A stretch of DNA of 64,000 nucleotides from Bacteroides ndongoniae (GCF_900108345.1 NZ_FNVV01000012.1:905852-969851); one strand, 5' to 3'. Positions 1 through 7,744 are shown, numbered from the stretch's first letter. Numbers and translations are program-made. The notes: generated by a model from the letters alone, not told the origin.

Positions 1-353
1 TTGGGCTCGACGGTGACGATGAACGGGTCGGCCTTGCGGTCCTTGAATCCGGCAGCCAGTGACTGGTACTTGTAGGCTTTGGTTCGCTCTACGCTTACGC
101 CTTTGCCGGCGCGGGTCAGGAAGTAGGTGCTCATCTTGGGCTCTTCACCGAACATCAGGGCATCGAGGGCGATGCCGTAGTGGCGGGCTATCTGCTGCAT
201 CATGCTTACGGAGATGTCGTGCTCGCCCGATTCGGCTTGTTCGTACTCCTGACGGTCGATGCCGCAATCGCTGGCCAGTTCTTCCGTTGTCAGTTCCATG
301 GCGTCGCGCAGTCCACGCAGACGCTCGGCTATTTGTTTAATCTGTTCGTCCAT
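1..353 (-). CDS. XRE-family transcriptional regulator, 3' end cut by window
   Basis: I translated this frame by hand. It starts MDEQIKQIAERLRGLRD at 353 and stays open for 117 codons to the window edge. Residues 5-65 have the shape of an XRE/Cro helix-turn-helix, with the elements TTEELASDCGIDRQEYEQAE and SVSMMQQIARHYGIALDALM. The segment after about residue 75 (STYFLTRAGKGVSVERTKAY) resembles the start of the cupin sensor found in XRE-cupin regulators, and the rest would lie outside the window. It is the last visible gene of the leftward arginine/proline operon, about 35 bp after proC. Its ligand is unknown. The HTH call is firm; the cupin call is inferred from a short stretch. Confidence 0.85.
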   Translation of the reverse strand, partial: MDEQIKQIAERLRGLRDAMELTTEELASDCGIDRQEYEQAESGEHDISVSMMQQIARHYGIALDALMFGEEPKMSTYFLTRAGKGVSVERTKAYKYQSLAAGFKDRKADPFIVTVEP

Positions 354-388
354 ACTGTTATTTAGTGGTTAGCTGTTAGTGTTTAGTA

Positions 389-1165
389 TTAAATGGTACT
401 GTTTTTTACCGCCTTGATAAGTGCCGACGTGAATCCGTCGTGCTCCAGGCTGTTGATGCCTTTGATGGTAAGTCCGCCGGGGGTGCAGACTTTGTCTATC
501 TCAAGTGCGGGATGGGTGTCGCCCTTTAGGATGAGTTCGGCGGCACCTTTGACGGACTGGGCCACCATCTTCATGCCGTCCTTGGGATAGATGCCCAGCT
601 CGATGCCCGCTTGCATGACTGCCTGGATGTACTTCAGGGCATAGGCAATGCCGCACGAGGTCATGGCCGTGGCAGCAGCAAACTTTTCTTCGGGCAGCAG
701 CATGGCCAGTCCCATTTCGTTGAAGATGTCGAGCACCAGTTGTTGCTGTTCGGCACTGGCGTGGGCACTGGCAATGAGTGTCATGCTCTGCATCTCGCTG
801 ATGGCGGTGTTGGGTATCAGGCGGAAGATGGGCATCTGAGGACATCCAAGCAGGTTCCAGATTTCGCCCAGACTGATGCCGGCGGCGATGGAGATGAGCA
901 TCTGCTGTTCGTTCAACTTGATTCCGCTGAGCACGTCGTGTACCAGCCAGGGTTTGACGGCCAGCAGCACGATGTCGGCCTGGCTGGCAGCCTGGCAGTT
1001 GTCGCTGGTGGTGCAGATGTCGGGATAGTCGGCCTTCAGGGCTTCTAACTTCTGAGCCGAGGGATTGGATACGATAATGTTGGCGGCAGGGATGATGGTT
1101 CCCTTGCACAGCCCGCGGGCGATGGCTCCTCCCATGTTGCCCGCACCTATGATTGCTATCTTCAT
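389..1165 (-). CDS. proC: Pyrroline-5-carboxylate reductase
   Basis: This 258-residue protein should reduce L-pyrroline-5-carboxylate to proline with NAD(P)H, the last step of proline synthesis. The N-terminus MKIAIIGAGNMGGAIARGL is the Rossmann dinucleotide motif expected at the start of ProC. The C-terminal part carries the family pattern near TPGGLTIKGINSLE, and the AVKPWLV segment is also typical. I chose the ATG at 1165; the frame is open to a TTG at 1177, but the family begins right at MKIAIIG. It follows argD in the same direction after a 320-bp gap containing a repeat cluster. A Bacteroides promoter box lies just upstream, so it may also be transcribed separately with the XRE gene. 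Confidence 0.95.
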   Translation of the reverse strand: MKIAIIGAGNMGGAIARGLCKGTIIPAANIIVSNPSAQKLEALKADYPDICTTSDNCQAASQADIVLLAVKPWLVHDVLSGIKLNEQQMLISIAAGISLGEIWNLLGCPQMPIFRLIPNTAISEMQSMTLIASAHASAEQQQLVLDIFNEMGLAMLLPEEKFAAATAMTSCGIAYALKYIQAVMQAGIELGIYPKDGMKMVAQSVKGAAELILKGDTHPALEIDKVCTPGGLTIKGINSLEHDGFTSALIKAVKNSTI

Positions 1166-1198
1166 ATCGTTGGTCAATTAAATTCTTTTCTCTTCGGG

Positions 1199-1206
1199 CA
1201 AAATTA
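1199..1206 (-). promoter_or_regulatory. Putative -7 box upstream of proC
   Basis: Reading leftward this is TAATTTTG, which matches the Bacteroides -7 consensus TAnnTTTG. It lies 33 bp before the proC ATG. No well-spaced TTTG -33 element is seen, so the call is tentative. Confidence 0.4.
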
Positions 1207-1312
1207 TACATTTTTTTTAGAATATACTATCAAAATGCTGTCTTTCCTTGCGAAAAAGCAGATGGAGGGGGAGTGGCCGTGAGCTTTGCGGAGGAAGTGC
1301 CTGAGGGGCTTC

Positions 1313-1414
1313 TGAGAGACACTTGTACGGCTCGCGAGAAACACAAGTGTGGCTCGCGAGCCGTGCAAGTGTGGAACAAATGGATTGCAAGTGTCGCTCG
1401 CGAGGGGGGCAGGT
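1313..1414. repeat. CTCGCGAG palindromic repeat cluster, copy 1
   Basis: Three units of the form ACTTGTACGGCTCGCGAG or its reverse complement occur here. The middle of the cluster is an imperfect long palindrome, with GGCTCGCGAGCC at its centre and GTGCAAGTGT or ACACTTGTAC arms. It fills most of the 320-bp gap between argD and proC. Six further clusters of the same family lie elsewhere in the window. It is not coding. Confidence 0.8.
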
Positions 1415-1488
1415 GGGGGAAAAACAAGGAGGATGTATACTTTATTTCTACACCCTCCTATGTATATAGTGCTATGTGCCGGCACCCA

Positions 1489-2613
1489 TTATCCCAGCAC
1501 CTTCTTGAACCGTTCCAGGAAGAGGTTGGCTTCGTCCATCGACAGGCACAGGGGCGGCAGCAGACGGATGACGTTGGTGCCGCTGACGCCGGTGAATACG
1601 TGCTGTTCCTTCAGCAGACGCAGGCGCAGGTCCTTGATGGGAGCGTCGAACTCCAGACCGATCATCAGGCCACGTCCGCGCACTTCCTTGATTTGCGGCA
1701 GCTTCTTCAGTTCGTCCAGCAGATACGAGCCTACGCGGGCGGCGTTGTCCACGAGGTTCTCCTGCTCCATCACGTCGAGCACGGCCAGTGCGGCGGCGCA
1801 AGCCAGGTGGTTGCCACCGAAGGTAGTTCCCAGCTGTCCGTACACGGGGGTGAACATGGGGTTGATGAGTACACCCGCCATGGGGAAACCGTTGCCAATG
1901 CCCTTAGCCACGGTGATGAGGTCGGGACGGATGCCCTGATGCTGGTGGGCGAAGAACTTACCGCTACGTCCGTAACCACTCTGGATTTCGTCGAGGATGA
2001 GCACGGTGTTGTTGCGCGTGCAGGCCTCGCGTACGGCGTGCATAAACTCGTCGGTAGGCAGCTGGATGCCTCCCACGCCCTGAATGCCTTCGATGATGAC
2101 GGCGCAGACATCGCCTTTGTCAATCTCGGCCACCATCGTGGCGGTATCATTCAGAGGCACGTAGGTGACGTGTCCGCAGTCGTTGATAGGAGCGATGATT
2201 TTCGGATTGTTCGTCACCTCCACGGCCAGCGATGTACGTCCGTGGAAAGCTTTGGCGCACGACACGACGCGCGTGCGTCCGTTGTAGAACGAAGCCAGCT
2301 TCAGTGCATTTTCGTTGGCTTCGGCACCGCTGTTGATGAGGAACAGTGAGTAGTCCTCGTAACCGCTGGCTTTGCCCAGTCGTTCGGCCACCTGCTGCTG
2401 CAGTTTGTTGATGACGGAGTTGGAATAGAATCCCAGTGTGGCCACCTGTTGGCTGATCATCTCCACATAGTGCGGATGCGCGTGGCCGATGGAGATGACT
2501 GCATGGCCGCCATACAGGTCGAGATATTCCGTACCGTTCTCGTCCCACACGTGGCAGCCTTTTCCTTTGACGATGTTGATGTCAAAGAGGGGGTATACGT
2601 CGAAAAGTTTCAT
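1489..2613 (-). CDS. argD: Acetylornithine/succinylornithine aminotransferase
   Basis: This 374-residue class III PLP aminotransferase should convert the N-acyl-glutamate semialdehyde made by ArgC into N-acylornithine, using glutamate as amino donor. Visible class III motifs are NSGAEANENALKLAS (about 94-108), FHGRTS (123-128), LDEIQSGYGRSG with Asp209, and ITVAKGIGNGFPMAG with the PLP lysine at 237. Length and start fit the family. It lies in the arg operon after the four-helix-bundle gene. B. fragilis is known to use succinylated arginine intermediates, so the substrate here may be N-succinylornithine; the sequence alone does not decide this. Confidence 0.95.
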   Translation of the reverse strand: MKLFDVYPLFDINIVKGKGCHVWDENGTEYLDLYGGHAVISIGHAHPHYVEMISQQVATLGFYSNSVINKLQQQVAERLGKASGYEDYSLFLINSGAEANENALKLASFYNGRTRVVSCAKAFHGRTSLAVEVTNNPKIIAPINDCGHVTYVPLNDTATMVAEIDKGDVCAVIIEGIQGVGGIQLPTDEFMHAVREACTRNNTVLILDEIQSGYGRSGKFFAHQHQGIRPDLITVAKGIGNGFPMAGVLINPMFTPVYGQLGTTFGGNHLACAAALAVLDVMEQENLVDNAARVGSYLLDELKKLPQIKEVRGRGLMIGLEFDAPIKDLRLRLLKEQHVFTGVSGTNVIRLLPPLCLSMDEANLFLERFKKVLG

Positions 2614-2616
2614 GTT

Positions 2617-3080
2617 TAAATGAAGAATTAAGAATGAAGAATGAAGAATTTTCCCGATGTGTTCCTGAGTTTATTCTTCATTCTTCTTCAGGTTATTTTT
2701 TACCGTTCGGATGGAGGAAACAAGCAGGGCGATGAGTTCGCCGCAGTCGTTTTCCATGCTTTCGAACGAATAGTCGTTTATGTATTGTGAGTCGTGAAGC
2801 AAATTGAGCCAGTAATCGGTTTCATTTGCTTCCTTCAGCGCTACGCTCAGTTTATTAATGAAGTCGGCTTGGCTTTGGGCAAACTCTGATTCACGAATCA
2901 GTGCGCCGATGGCCGTACCCGAACGAAGAATTTGTTTACTCAGCACGAACTCTTGTACCTCTTCTCTCAAGTACCTGTTCATGCCAATCACCCGCAATGC
3001 AAATGCATAGCTTTTGGCATGCAGCAACGAGTCTTTTCTGTTGCGTGAATTCTTCATTCTTCGTTCTTCATTCTTCATTA
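2617..3080. repeat. Four-helix-bundle cassette bounded by inverted AAGAATGAAGAAT arrays
   Basis: A tandem array of AAGAATGAAGAAT-type units lies at about 2619-2652, with an oppositely oriented partner at about 3051-3080. Together they form imperfect inverted repeats of about 34 bp around a 464-bp segment. A short extra inverted copy at 2671-2690 contains the stop codon of the enclosed gene. The right array contains the gene's start codon. The segment separates argD and argC, which are otherwise neighbours in the same operon. Confidence 0.75.
2671..3078 (-). CDS. Four helix bundle protein (TIGR02436-like)
   Basis: This 135-residue protein resembles the four-helix-bundle family first noted in 23S rRNA intervening sequences. 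Recognisable parts are KSYAFALRVIGMNRYL, SKQILRSGTAIGALIRESEFAQS (a longer stretch, about residues 43-65), ADFINKLSVALKEANETDYWL and SIRTVKNN. Members are small and mostly helical, and some relatives bind nucleic acid; no enzyme activity is known. The first codons (MKNEERRMKN) and the last (KKNEE-stop) are encoded by the flanking AAGAATGAAGAAT repeats. The start could be the ATG at 3078, which overlaps the argC stop, or the one at 3057. It has no evident role in arginine synthesis and looks like an insertion into the operon. Confidence 0.8.
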   Translation of the reverse strand: MKNEERRMKNSRNRKDSLLHAKSYAFALRVIGMNRYLREEVQEFVLSKQILRSGTAIGALIRESEFAQSQADFINKLSVALKEANETDYWLNLLHDSQYINDYSFESMENDCGELIALLVSSIRTVKNNLKKNEE

Positions 3081-4046
3081 AAATGCACTCGGCTTCAGCC
3101 TCAGTCCCACCGTCTCTTCGAGGTTGAACATCAGGTTCATGTTGTGAACGGCCTGGCCGCTGGCACCCTTCAGCAGGTTGTCGATGCACGAGATGATGAG
3201 CAGTTTGTCGCCGTGCTTTTCCAAGTGGATGAGGCACTTGTTGGTGTTCACCACCTGCTTCAGGTCGATGTTCTTGTCCACGATGTGCGTGAAGGAGTCC
3301 TTGGCATAGTATTCCTCGTACATGCGGCGGATTTCTTCCAAGGAAACTTTGGTTTTCACCACACAGGTGGCGAAGATGCCGCGCGGGAAGTCGCCACGGT
3401 AGGGGATGAAGTCAATTTCCGAGTCGAAGCTGTTCTGAAGCTGGCGCAGCGACTGCTTGATTTCGGGCACGTGCTGGTGTTCGAAAGCCTTGTAGACGCT
3501 GATGTTGTTGTTCCGCCAGCTGAAGTGACTCGTGGCACCCGGCTTCACGCCCGCTCCGGTGCTGCCTGTGATGGCGTTCACCATGATGTCGTCGTTCAGC
3601 ATCAGGTTCTTGGCTAGCGGCAGCAGAGCCAGCTGGATGCAGGTGGCAAAGCAGCCCGGATTGGCTACATGCTTGGCCGTGCACGTGGCGCGACGGTTCA
3701 GTTCGGGCAGACCGTAGATGAAGTCGTGGTCGTCGCTCTTCAGACGGTAGTCCATCGAGAGGTCGATGATTTTCAAGTCCTCGGGGACGTTGTGGCTTTC
3801 CATGAACTTGCGTGTGTCGCCGTGGGCGGTGCAGAAGAAGAGCACGTCAATCTCGTCCAGCGGCAACTGGTCGGTAAAGGTCAGGTCGGTCTCGCCGTAC
3901 AGACCTTCGTGTACGTCGGTTATTTTGTTTCCGGCGTTGCTCGCACTGTTGATGAAGACGATTTCCGCCTCCGGGTGGTTCAGCAGCAGACGGATCAGTT
4001 CGCCTGCCGTGTAGCCGGCCCCGCCGATAATTCCTACTTTTATCAT
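3078..4046 (-). CDS. argC: N-acetyl-gamma-glutamyl-phosphate reductase
   Basis: This 322-residue enzyme should reduce N-acyl-glutamyl phosphate with NADPH to the semialdehyde, the third step of arginine synthesis. The N-terminus MIKVGIIGGAGYTAGELIRL is the NADP-binding glycine motif plus the YTAGEL signature of ArgC. The catalytic cysteine is Cys132 in VANPGCFATC. GSTGAGVKPGATSHFSWRNN further supports the family. The start ATG follows directly from the motif. It sits between pspC upstream, with a 15-bp gap, and the four-helix-bundle cassette downstream, whose possible start overlaps its stop codon. Confidence 0.97.
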   Translation of the reverse strand: MIKVGIIGGAGYTAGELIRLLLNHPEAEIVFINSASNAGNKITDVHEGLYGETDLTFTDQLPLDEIDVLFFCTAHGDTRKFMESHNVPEDLKIIDLSMDYRLKSDDHDFIYGLPELNRRATCTAKHVANPGCFATCIQLALLPLAKNLMLNDDIMVNAITGSTGAGVKPGATSHFSWRNNNISVYKAFEHQHVPEIKQSLRQLQNSFDSEIDFIPYRGDFPRGIFATCVVKTKVSLEEIRRMYEEYYAKDSFTHIVDKNIDLKQVVNTNKCLIHLEKHGDKLLIISCIDNLLKGASGQAVHNMNLMFNLEETVGLRLKPSAF

Positions 4047-4061
4047 AAATAATCTGTGTTT

Positions 4062-4274
4062 TTACTGTCTAAAATAACGGTTTTCCTCTTCGGGCACAAT
4101 CAGTACCATCAGGAAATAAATGATGACGCCGGAAAAGGCGCTAAATATCGTAGCCAACGTATAGACGATGCGTACCAGTGAAACGTCAAGGCCGAAGAAC
4201 TCGGCCAGACCGGCGCACACGCCTGCGATCATGCGGCCGTTGCGTGGGCGTCGTAGTTTTTTGTCCGTGCTCAT
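4062..4274 (-). CDS. PspC-domain small membrane protein
   Basis: This 70-residue protein has the PspC layout. A basic N-terminus (KKLRRPRNGRMIAGVCAGLA) is followed by EFFGLDVSLVRIVYTLATIF and a membrane segment, FSGVIIYFLMVLIVPEE. Larger PspC proteins take part in envelope stress responses; single-domain versions like this are common in Bacteroidales and of unknown role. It lies within the arg operon, 7 bp after argG and 15 bp before argC, and is presumably co-transcribed. Nothing links it to arginine synthesis. Confidence 0.9.
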   Translation of the reverse strand: MSTDKKLRRPRNGRMIAGVCAGLAEFFGLDVSLVRIVYTLATIFSAFSGVIIYFLMVLIVPEEENRYFRQ

Positions 4275-4281
4275 ACGCTTG

Positions 4282-5496
4282 TCAGATGTTGTTCAACTCG
4301 TCCTTGTGCGTAGCATAGTAAGCGCGCAGCGGAGTCGACGAAACCTTGATGAAGCCCTTGGCATCCTCGGCTGTCCATCCCTTCTGCATCTCGCCATATT
4401 CGCCGAATTTGTTCTTCACCAGGTCGTCCTTGCTCTCTACGCCTACGGTGTGGAAGCCCAGCGGACGGAGTTCGAGGATGGCCGTACCGTTTACGTTGCG
4501 CTGGCTTTCGGTCAGCATGGCTTCGATGTCGCGCATTACGGGTTCCAGATATTGGCTTTCGTGCAGGAACATGCCATACCAGTTGGCTACCTGGTCCTTC
4601 CAGTACTGTTGCCACTTGCTCAGGGTGTATTTCTCCAGGAAGCGGTGTGCGCCGATAATCAGCATGGGGGCAGCAGCTTCGAAACCTACACGGCCCTTGA
4701 TGCCGATAATGGTGTCGCCCACGTGCATGTCGCGGCCGATGCCATAAGCAGCTCCGATTTCCTCTACTTTCTGAATAGCCTTGATGGGGTCGTCGAAGTG
4801 TTCGTCGTTCACGGCTTTCAGTTCGCCCTTCTCGAAGGTGAGGCGCAGTTGCTCGGTGCCCTCTTTGGTGCAGTGCTTCAGGTAAGCGCTCTCTGGCAAT
4901 CCCTGGGCAGAGTCGAGTATTTCACCGCCGCAAATGCTGGTTCCCCAGATGCCGACGTTGTACGAGTATTTCAGTTTGGCAAAGTCGGCGGCAAAGCCAT
5001 GCTTGTTCAGGTAGTCAATTTCTTCCTGGCGGCTCAAAGCCATGTCGCGGGTCAGGGTGATGATTTCCACACCCGGTGCCATGACAAGGAAAGTCATGTC
5101 GAAACGCACCTGGTCGTTACCGGCTCCGGTCGAACCGTGGGCGATGGCATCGGCACCGATTTCGTTGGCATAGCGGGCGATGGCCAGTGCCTGGAAGATG
5201 CGCTCCGAGCTGACGGAGATGGGGTAGGTGCCGTTACGCAGCACGTTGCCGTAAACCATGTATTTCAGACTCTTTTCGTAGTATTCGCGGGTGACGTCCA
5301 GTGTCACGTATTTCACGGCGCCCAGTTTGTAGGCGTTCTCCTCGTTGGTTTTCAGCTGCTCGGCACTGAATCCGCCGGTGTTGGCGCAGGCAGCATATAC
5401 TTCGTATCCTTTTTCCTTGGCCAGATACATCACGGTGAACGAAGTGTCCAGCCCGCCGCTGAATGCGACAACTACTTTTTTCTTCTTTGCTTCCAT
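4282..5496 (-). CDS. argG: Argininosuccinate synthase
   Basis: This 404-residue enzyme should join citrulline and aspartate using ATP to form argininosuccinate. The N-terminal VVVAFSGGLDTSFTVMYLA is the ATP-pyrophosphatase SGGLDTS loop of ArgG. HGSTGAGNDQVRFDMTF is the second family motif, and CGGEILDSA is also visible. It is the third gene of the leftward arg operon. The upstream gap of about 165 bp to the GNAT gene holds an inverted pair of AAGAATGAAGAAT arrays without a gene between them. Confidence 0.97.
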   Translation of the reverse strand: MEAKKKKVVVAFSGGLDTSFTVMYLAKEKGYEVYAACANTGGFSAEQLKTNEENAYKLGAVKYVTLDVTREYYEKSLKYMVYGNVLRNGTYPISVSSERIFQALAIARYANEIGADAIAHGSTGAGNDQVRFDMTFLVMAPGVEIITLTRDMALSRQEEIDYLNKHGFAADFAKLKYSYNVGIWGTSICGGEILDSAQGLPESAYLKHCTKEGTEQLRLTFEKGELKAVNDEHFDDPIKAIQKVEEIGAAYGIGRDMHVGDTIIGIKGRVGFEAAAPMLIIGAHRFLEKYTLSKWQQYWKDQVANWYGMFLHESQYLEPVMRDIEAMLTESQRNVNGTAILELRPLGFHTVGVESKDDLVKNKFGEYGEMQKGWTAEDAKGFIKVSSTPLRAYYATHKDELNNI

Positions 5497-5505
5497 AACT
5501 ATTGT

Positions 5506-5660
5506 ATTAAGAATGAAGAATTAAGAATGAAGAATGGCTTTGTCGCTCTTCTTTCCCTTTTCTTCATCGCTGTTTTTGCTTTATTTGTTGTTTCTTTGTC
5601 GAATGAATCCTGCGTCCTGAATCTGAAAATGCTTCATTCTTCATTTTTCATTCTTTATTT
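5506..5660. repeat. Inverted pair of AAGAATGAAGAAT arrays, no gene inside
   Basis: Units such as AAGAATGAAGAATTAAGAAT at 5506-5535 face reverse-complement units at 5632-5660. About 95 bp without a convincing ORF separate them. The pair lies between argG and the GNAT gene. It resembles the ends of the four-helix-bundle cassette nearby, but empty. Confidence 0.7.
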
Positions 5661-5663
5661 ATG

Positions 5664-6221
5664 TCAGATTCTGTCTTCTTCGTGCAGCGCGGGGTCGTAG
5701 AGCATGGCGGTGCAGATGCAGAACTTGCGATTCTTAGCCACCAGTATGTCGTGATTGATACATCCCTCGCAACCTTTCCAGAAGGCTTCATCGTCGGTCA
5801 GTTCGTTGAAGGTAACAGGCACGTAACCCAGCTCGGTGTTCATCTTCATAACGGCGGCGCCGCTGGTCAGACTGAATATCTTGGCCCAGGGCCATCGGAG
5901 GCGTGCCAGCTGGAAGGAGGCCTGCTTGATGCGTTTGGCCAGTCCCAGTCCGCGGTACTTGGGGTGTACAATCAGACCGGAGGTAGCTACATACTGCTTG
6001 TTTCCCCAGCTTTCGATGTAGGTGAAGCCGGCAAAGTCGTCGCCACACAGGGCAATGATGGCTTTTCCTTCCTTCATCTTGGTTGCTACATATTCGTGTG
6101 TGCGTTCGGCGATGCCGGTGCCGCGTACTTTAGCTGCTTCGCGTATGGTATCCAAAATCTTGTCGACGTAGACTTCGTGTGAAGCGTCGGCCACCATGAC
6201 TTCAATTTGTTTCGAATCCAT
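5664..6221 (-). CDS. GNAT N-acetyltransferase, likely first step of arginine pathway
   Basis: This 185-residue protein has a GNAT fold signature. Acyl-CoA-binding motif A is seen around GLIVHPKYRGLGLAKRIKQA, with a beta-strand IIALCGDDFAGFTYIESWG before it. It is the second gene of the arg operon, directly after argR. No classical ArgA or ArgJ is visible in the window. From its position I infer that it acylates glutamate (acetyl or succinyl) to start the arginine pathway; a tailoring acetyltransferase is the alternative. GNAT membership is solid, the substrate is inference. Confidence 0.8.
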   Translation of the reverse strand: MDSKQIEVMVADASHEVYVDKILDTIREAAKVRGTGIAERTHEYVATKMKEGKAIIALCGDDFAGFTYIESWGNKQYVATSGLIVHPKYRGLGLAKRIKQASFQLARLRWPWAKIFSLTSGAAVMKMNTELGYVPVTFNELTDDEAFWKGCEGCINHDILVAKNRKFCICTAMLYDPALHEEDRI

Positions 6222-6375
6222 TTCTCTCTTGATCAGTTTATTTCTTTTGTTCTTTTATATCGTTTACTTCTGTGTGTGTCGGCATCGGCCCTTGGCGTTT
6301 TTCGTTGGCGGGTGTGGCCCGTTGGGGACGCTCGTTGACGAATGCTTCTTTTCGGGGGTGCTTGCCGGCGTTCTT

Positions 6376-6849
6376 TTATTGGATGTTCGGTATGATGCTG
6401 GACAGGAACTGGCGTACTTCCTCGTGCGAGGTGTGTTCGTGCAGCACAAGCATGATGGTGTCGTCGCCTGCTATGGTGCCCAGTATGCCTTCGTACTCGC
6501 GGTTGTCAATGTCGTAAGCCATGCTGCTGGCATAGCCCGGGCGGGTGCGGATGACGGCAATGTTGGCCGAGAACTGAAGCGATACGAATCCGCTGTACAT
6601 CAGCATTTCGCTGGGACTCTGATCGTTGTTGCGCTTGTACATGATGTCGTTGGGCAACACGTACACGTACCGTCCGTTGATGTTGGCAGCTTTGGCTACT
6701 TTCAGTTGCTTCAGGTCGCGCGAGAGGGTTGCCTGCGTCAGTTCGAATCCTTCTTCTCCCAAGGCTTGCAACAGCTCGTCCTGCGAGCCGACTTCCTTGC
6801 TCGAAATAATCATCTTGATAGCATCTAACCGATTGGCTTTTTTCTTCAT
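6376..6849 (-). CDS. argR: Arginine repressor ArgR
   Basis: This 157-residue protein has the two ArgR domains. The N-terminal winged helix (residues 1-70) includes SSKEVGSQDELLQALGEEGF and TQATLSRDLKQLKVAK. The C-terminal oligomerisation and arginine-binding domain includes FSANIAVIRTRPGYASSMAYD and ILGTIAGDDTIMLV. It should sense arginine and control this operon, of which it is the first gene. The start at MKKKANRLDAIK fits the family. Its upstream region holds a promoter box and two direct copies of ATGCAAAAANNATG that could be operators. Confidence 0.95.
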   Translation of the reverse strand: MKKKANRLDAIKMIISSKEVGSQDELLQALGEEGFELTQATLSRDLKQLKVAKAANINGRYVYVLPNDIMYKRNNDQSPSEMLMYSGFVSLQFSANIAVIRTRPGYASSMAYDIDNREYEGILGTIAGDDTIMLVLHEHTSHEEVRQFLSSIIPNIQ

Positions 6850-6878
6850 CTTTCTGTATAATTATTCTTTCAACGCTG

Positions 6879-6886
6879 CAAAAGTA
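6879..6886 (-). promoter_or_regulatory. Putative arg operon promoter (-7 box)
   Basis: Reading leftward this is TACTTTTG, matching TAnnTTTG. It is 30 bp before the argR ATG. A TTTG is present on the same strand at 6910-6913, 23 bp further upstream, slightly longer than the usual 19-21 bp spacing. Confidence 0.5.
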
Positions 6887-6906
6887 GGGATTATTTTGGA
6901 AAGAAT

Positions 6907-6971
6907 ATGCAAAAATAATGATTTTTTATTCTGTTTTTGCCGAAAAGAAGATTATTTATGCAAAAACGATG
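6907..6971. promoter_or_regulatory. Two direct repeats ATGCAAAAANNATG upstream of argR
   Basis: One copy is at 6907-6920 and the other at 6958-6971, start to start 51 bp. The first overlaps the expected -33 region of the argR promoter. ArgR usually binds paired AT-rich boxes near its own promoter, so these are candidate operators. The match to the enterobacterial ARG box is poor. Confidence 0.3.
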
Positions 6972-6980
6972 CTTCTTTAT

Positions 6981-7667
6981 TCATTTTCTCGAAGTAATGT
7001 GGAAGCAGCCTTGCTTCAGTTCGTATTTGACGTAGCACTCGCCATTCTGTTTCAGGTCTCTCAGCACTTCGGACAGTACAAGTTTCAGTGTGTCGGCGCT
7101 GACGTCCTGCAAGGGGCGGCCGTCTTCGTCTTCTACTTTTTCGAAACGTTTCCAACTGATGTCGAACGTAGTGCCGTAGGAGTGGGCAGAATTGCTCGAA
7201 GCGTTAGTGTTGCGGCGGCGCAGGCGCTTCACGTCGTCCTGGGTGCGGAGGACGGAGGTGACGATGACTTTATTCGGATTCAGTCCTTTCGAGGTGAGCG
7301 AATCGAGGAAGTTGCTTCCGATGCTGTCGAGCAGATCGGCTGCGCCGGGCACGAGGTAGGGGATGGAGTGGGTGAGTGAGTCGACAGCGTAGAGGTCGTT
7401 GGTCTGGATGTGGCGAAGCTTCTCCTTCAGGGCTTCGGCTTCCTGGCGCGAGCCTAGGGGAGCGATGCCGATGGCGCGGGCCACTTCGAGGTGCTTGGCG
7501 TTGAGGTCGCCGAAGGAACGCTTATAGCTGACGACGCCCTTGATGTTGCGCGGTTCGTTCAGTTTGAGGGACATGTCTTTCTTTTTGCAGCTTCCCAGGG
7601 TGGACGTAGCTACGGTTGCCGCAAGCAACACGAGGGGGAGGTAGTGTGTAAATCTGTTCTTTTTCAT
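6981..7667 (-). CDS. DUF5715-type lipoprotein, peptidase M15-like
   Basis: This 228-residue protein begins with a lipoprotein signal peptide ending in STLGSC, with the lipidated Cys at about residue 27. The C-terminal half has the pattern VTSVLRTQDDVKRL ... SAHSYGTTFDISW ... CFHITS. This resembles the SxxHxxGxAxDI and terminal H-x-T metal-binding layout of M15 D-Ala-D-Ala carboxypeptidases. It is probably an envelope-anchored murein enzyme. The zinc ligands would be His and Asp of HSYGTTFD and the final His; I infer this by analogy. A TATCTTTG box lies 48 bp upstream, divergent from the truA promoter. Confidence 0.8.
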   Translation of the reverse strand: MKKNRFTHYLPLVLLAATVATSTLGSCKKKDMSLKLNEPRNIKGVVSYKRSFGDLNAKHLEVARAIGIAPLGSRQEAEALKEKLRHIQTNDLYAVDSLTHSIPYLVPGAADLLDSIGSNFLDSLTSKGLNPNKVIVTSVLRTQDDVKRLRRRNTNASSNSAHSYGTTFDISWKRFEKVEDEDGRPLQDVSADTLKLVLSEVLRDLKQNGECYVKYELKQGCFHITSRK

Positions 7668-7714
7668 TGCTTTGTTTTTGTGAATTTATATGCAAGTCTT
7701 TGCAAAAGTCACGG

Positions 7715-7722
7715 CAAAGATA
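7715..7722 (-). promoter_or_regulatory. Putative -7 box for DUF5715 gene
   Basis: Leftward TATCTTTG, a good fit to TAnnTTTG. It lies 48 bp before the start of the M15-like lipoprotein gene. Confidence 0.5.
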
Positions 7723-7744
7723 CTTTAATCCGCAGAAACTGCAT

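Noticed and set aside
1313..1414. CTCGCGAG clusters as CRISPR arrays
   Set aside because: Units are palindromic, alternate in orientation, have no spacers of constant length and have only three to five copies. No cas gene is in the window.
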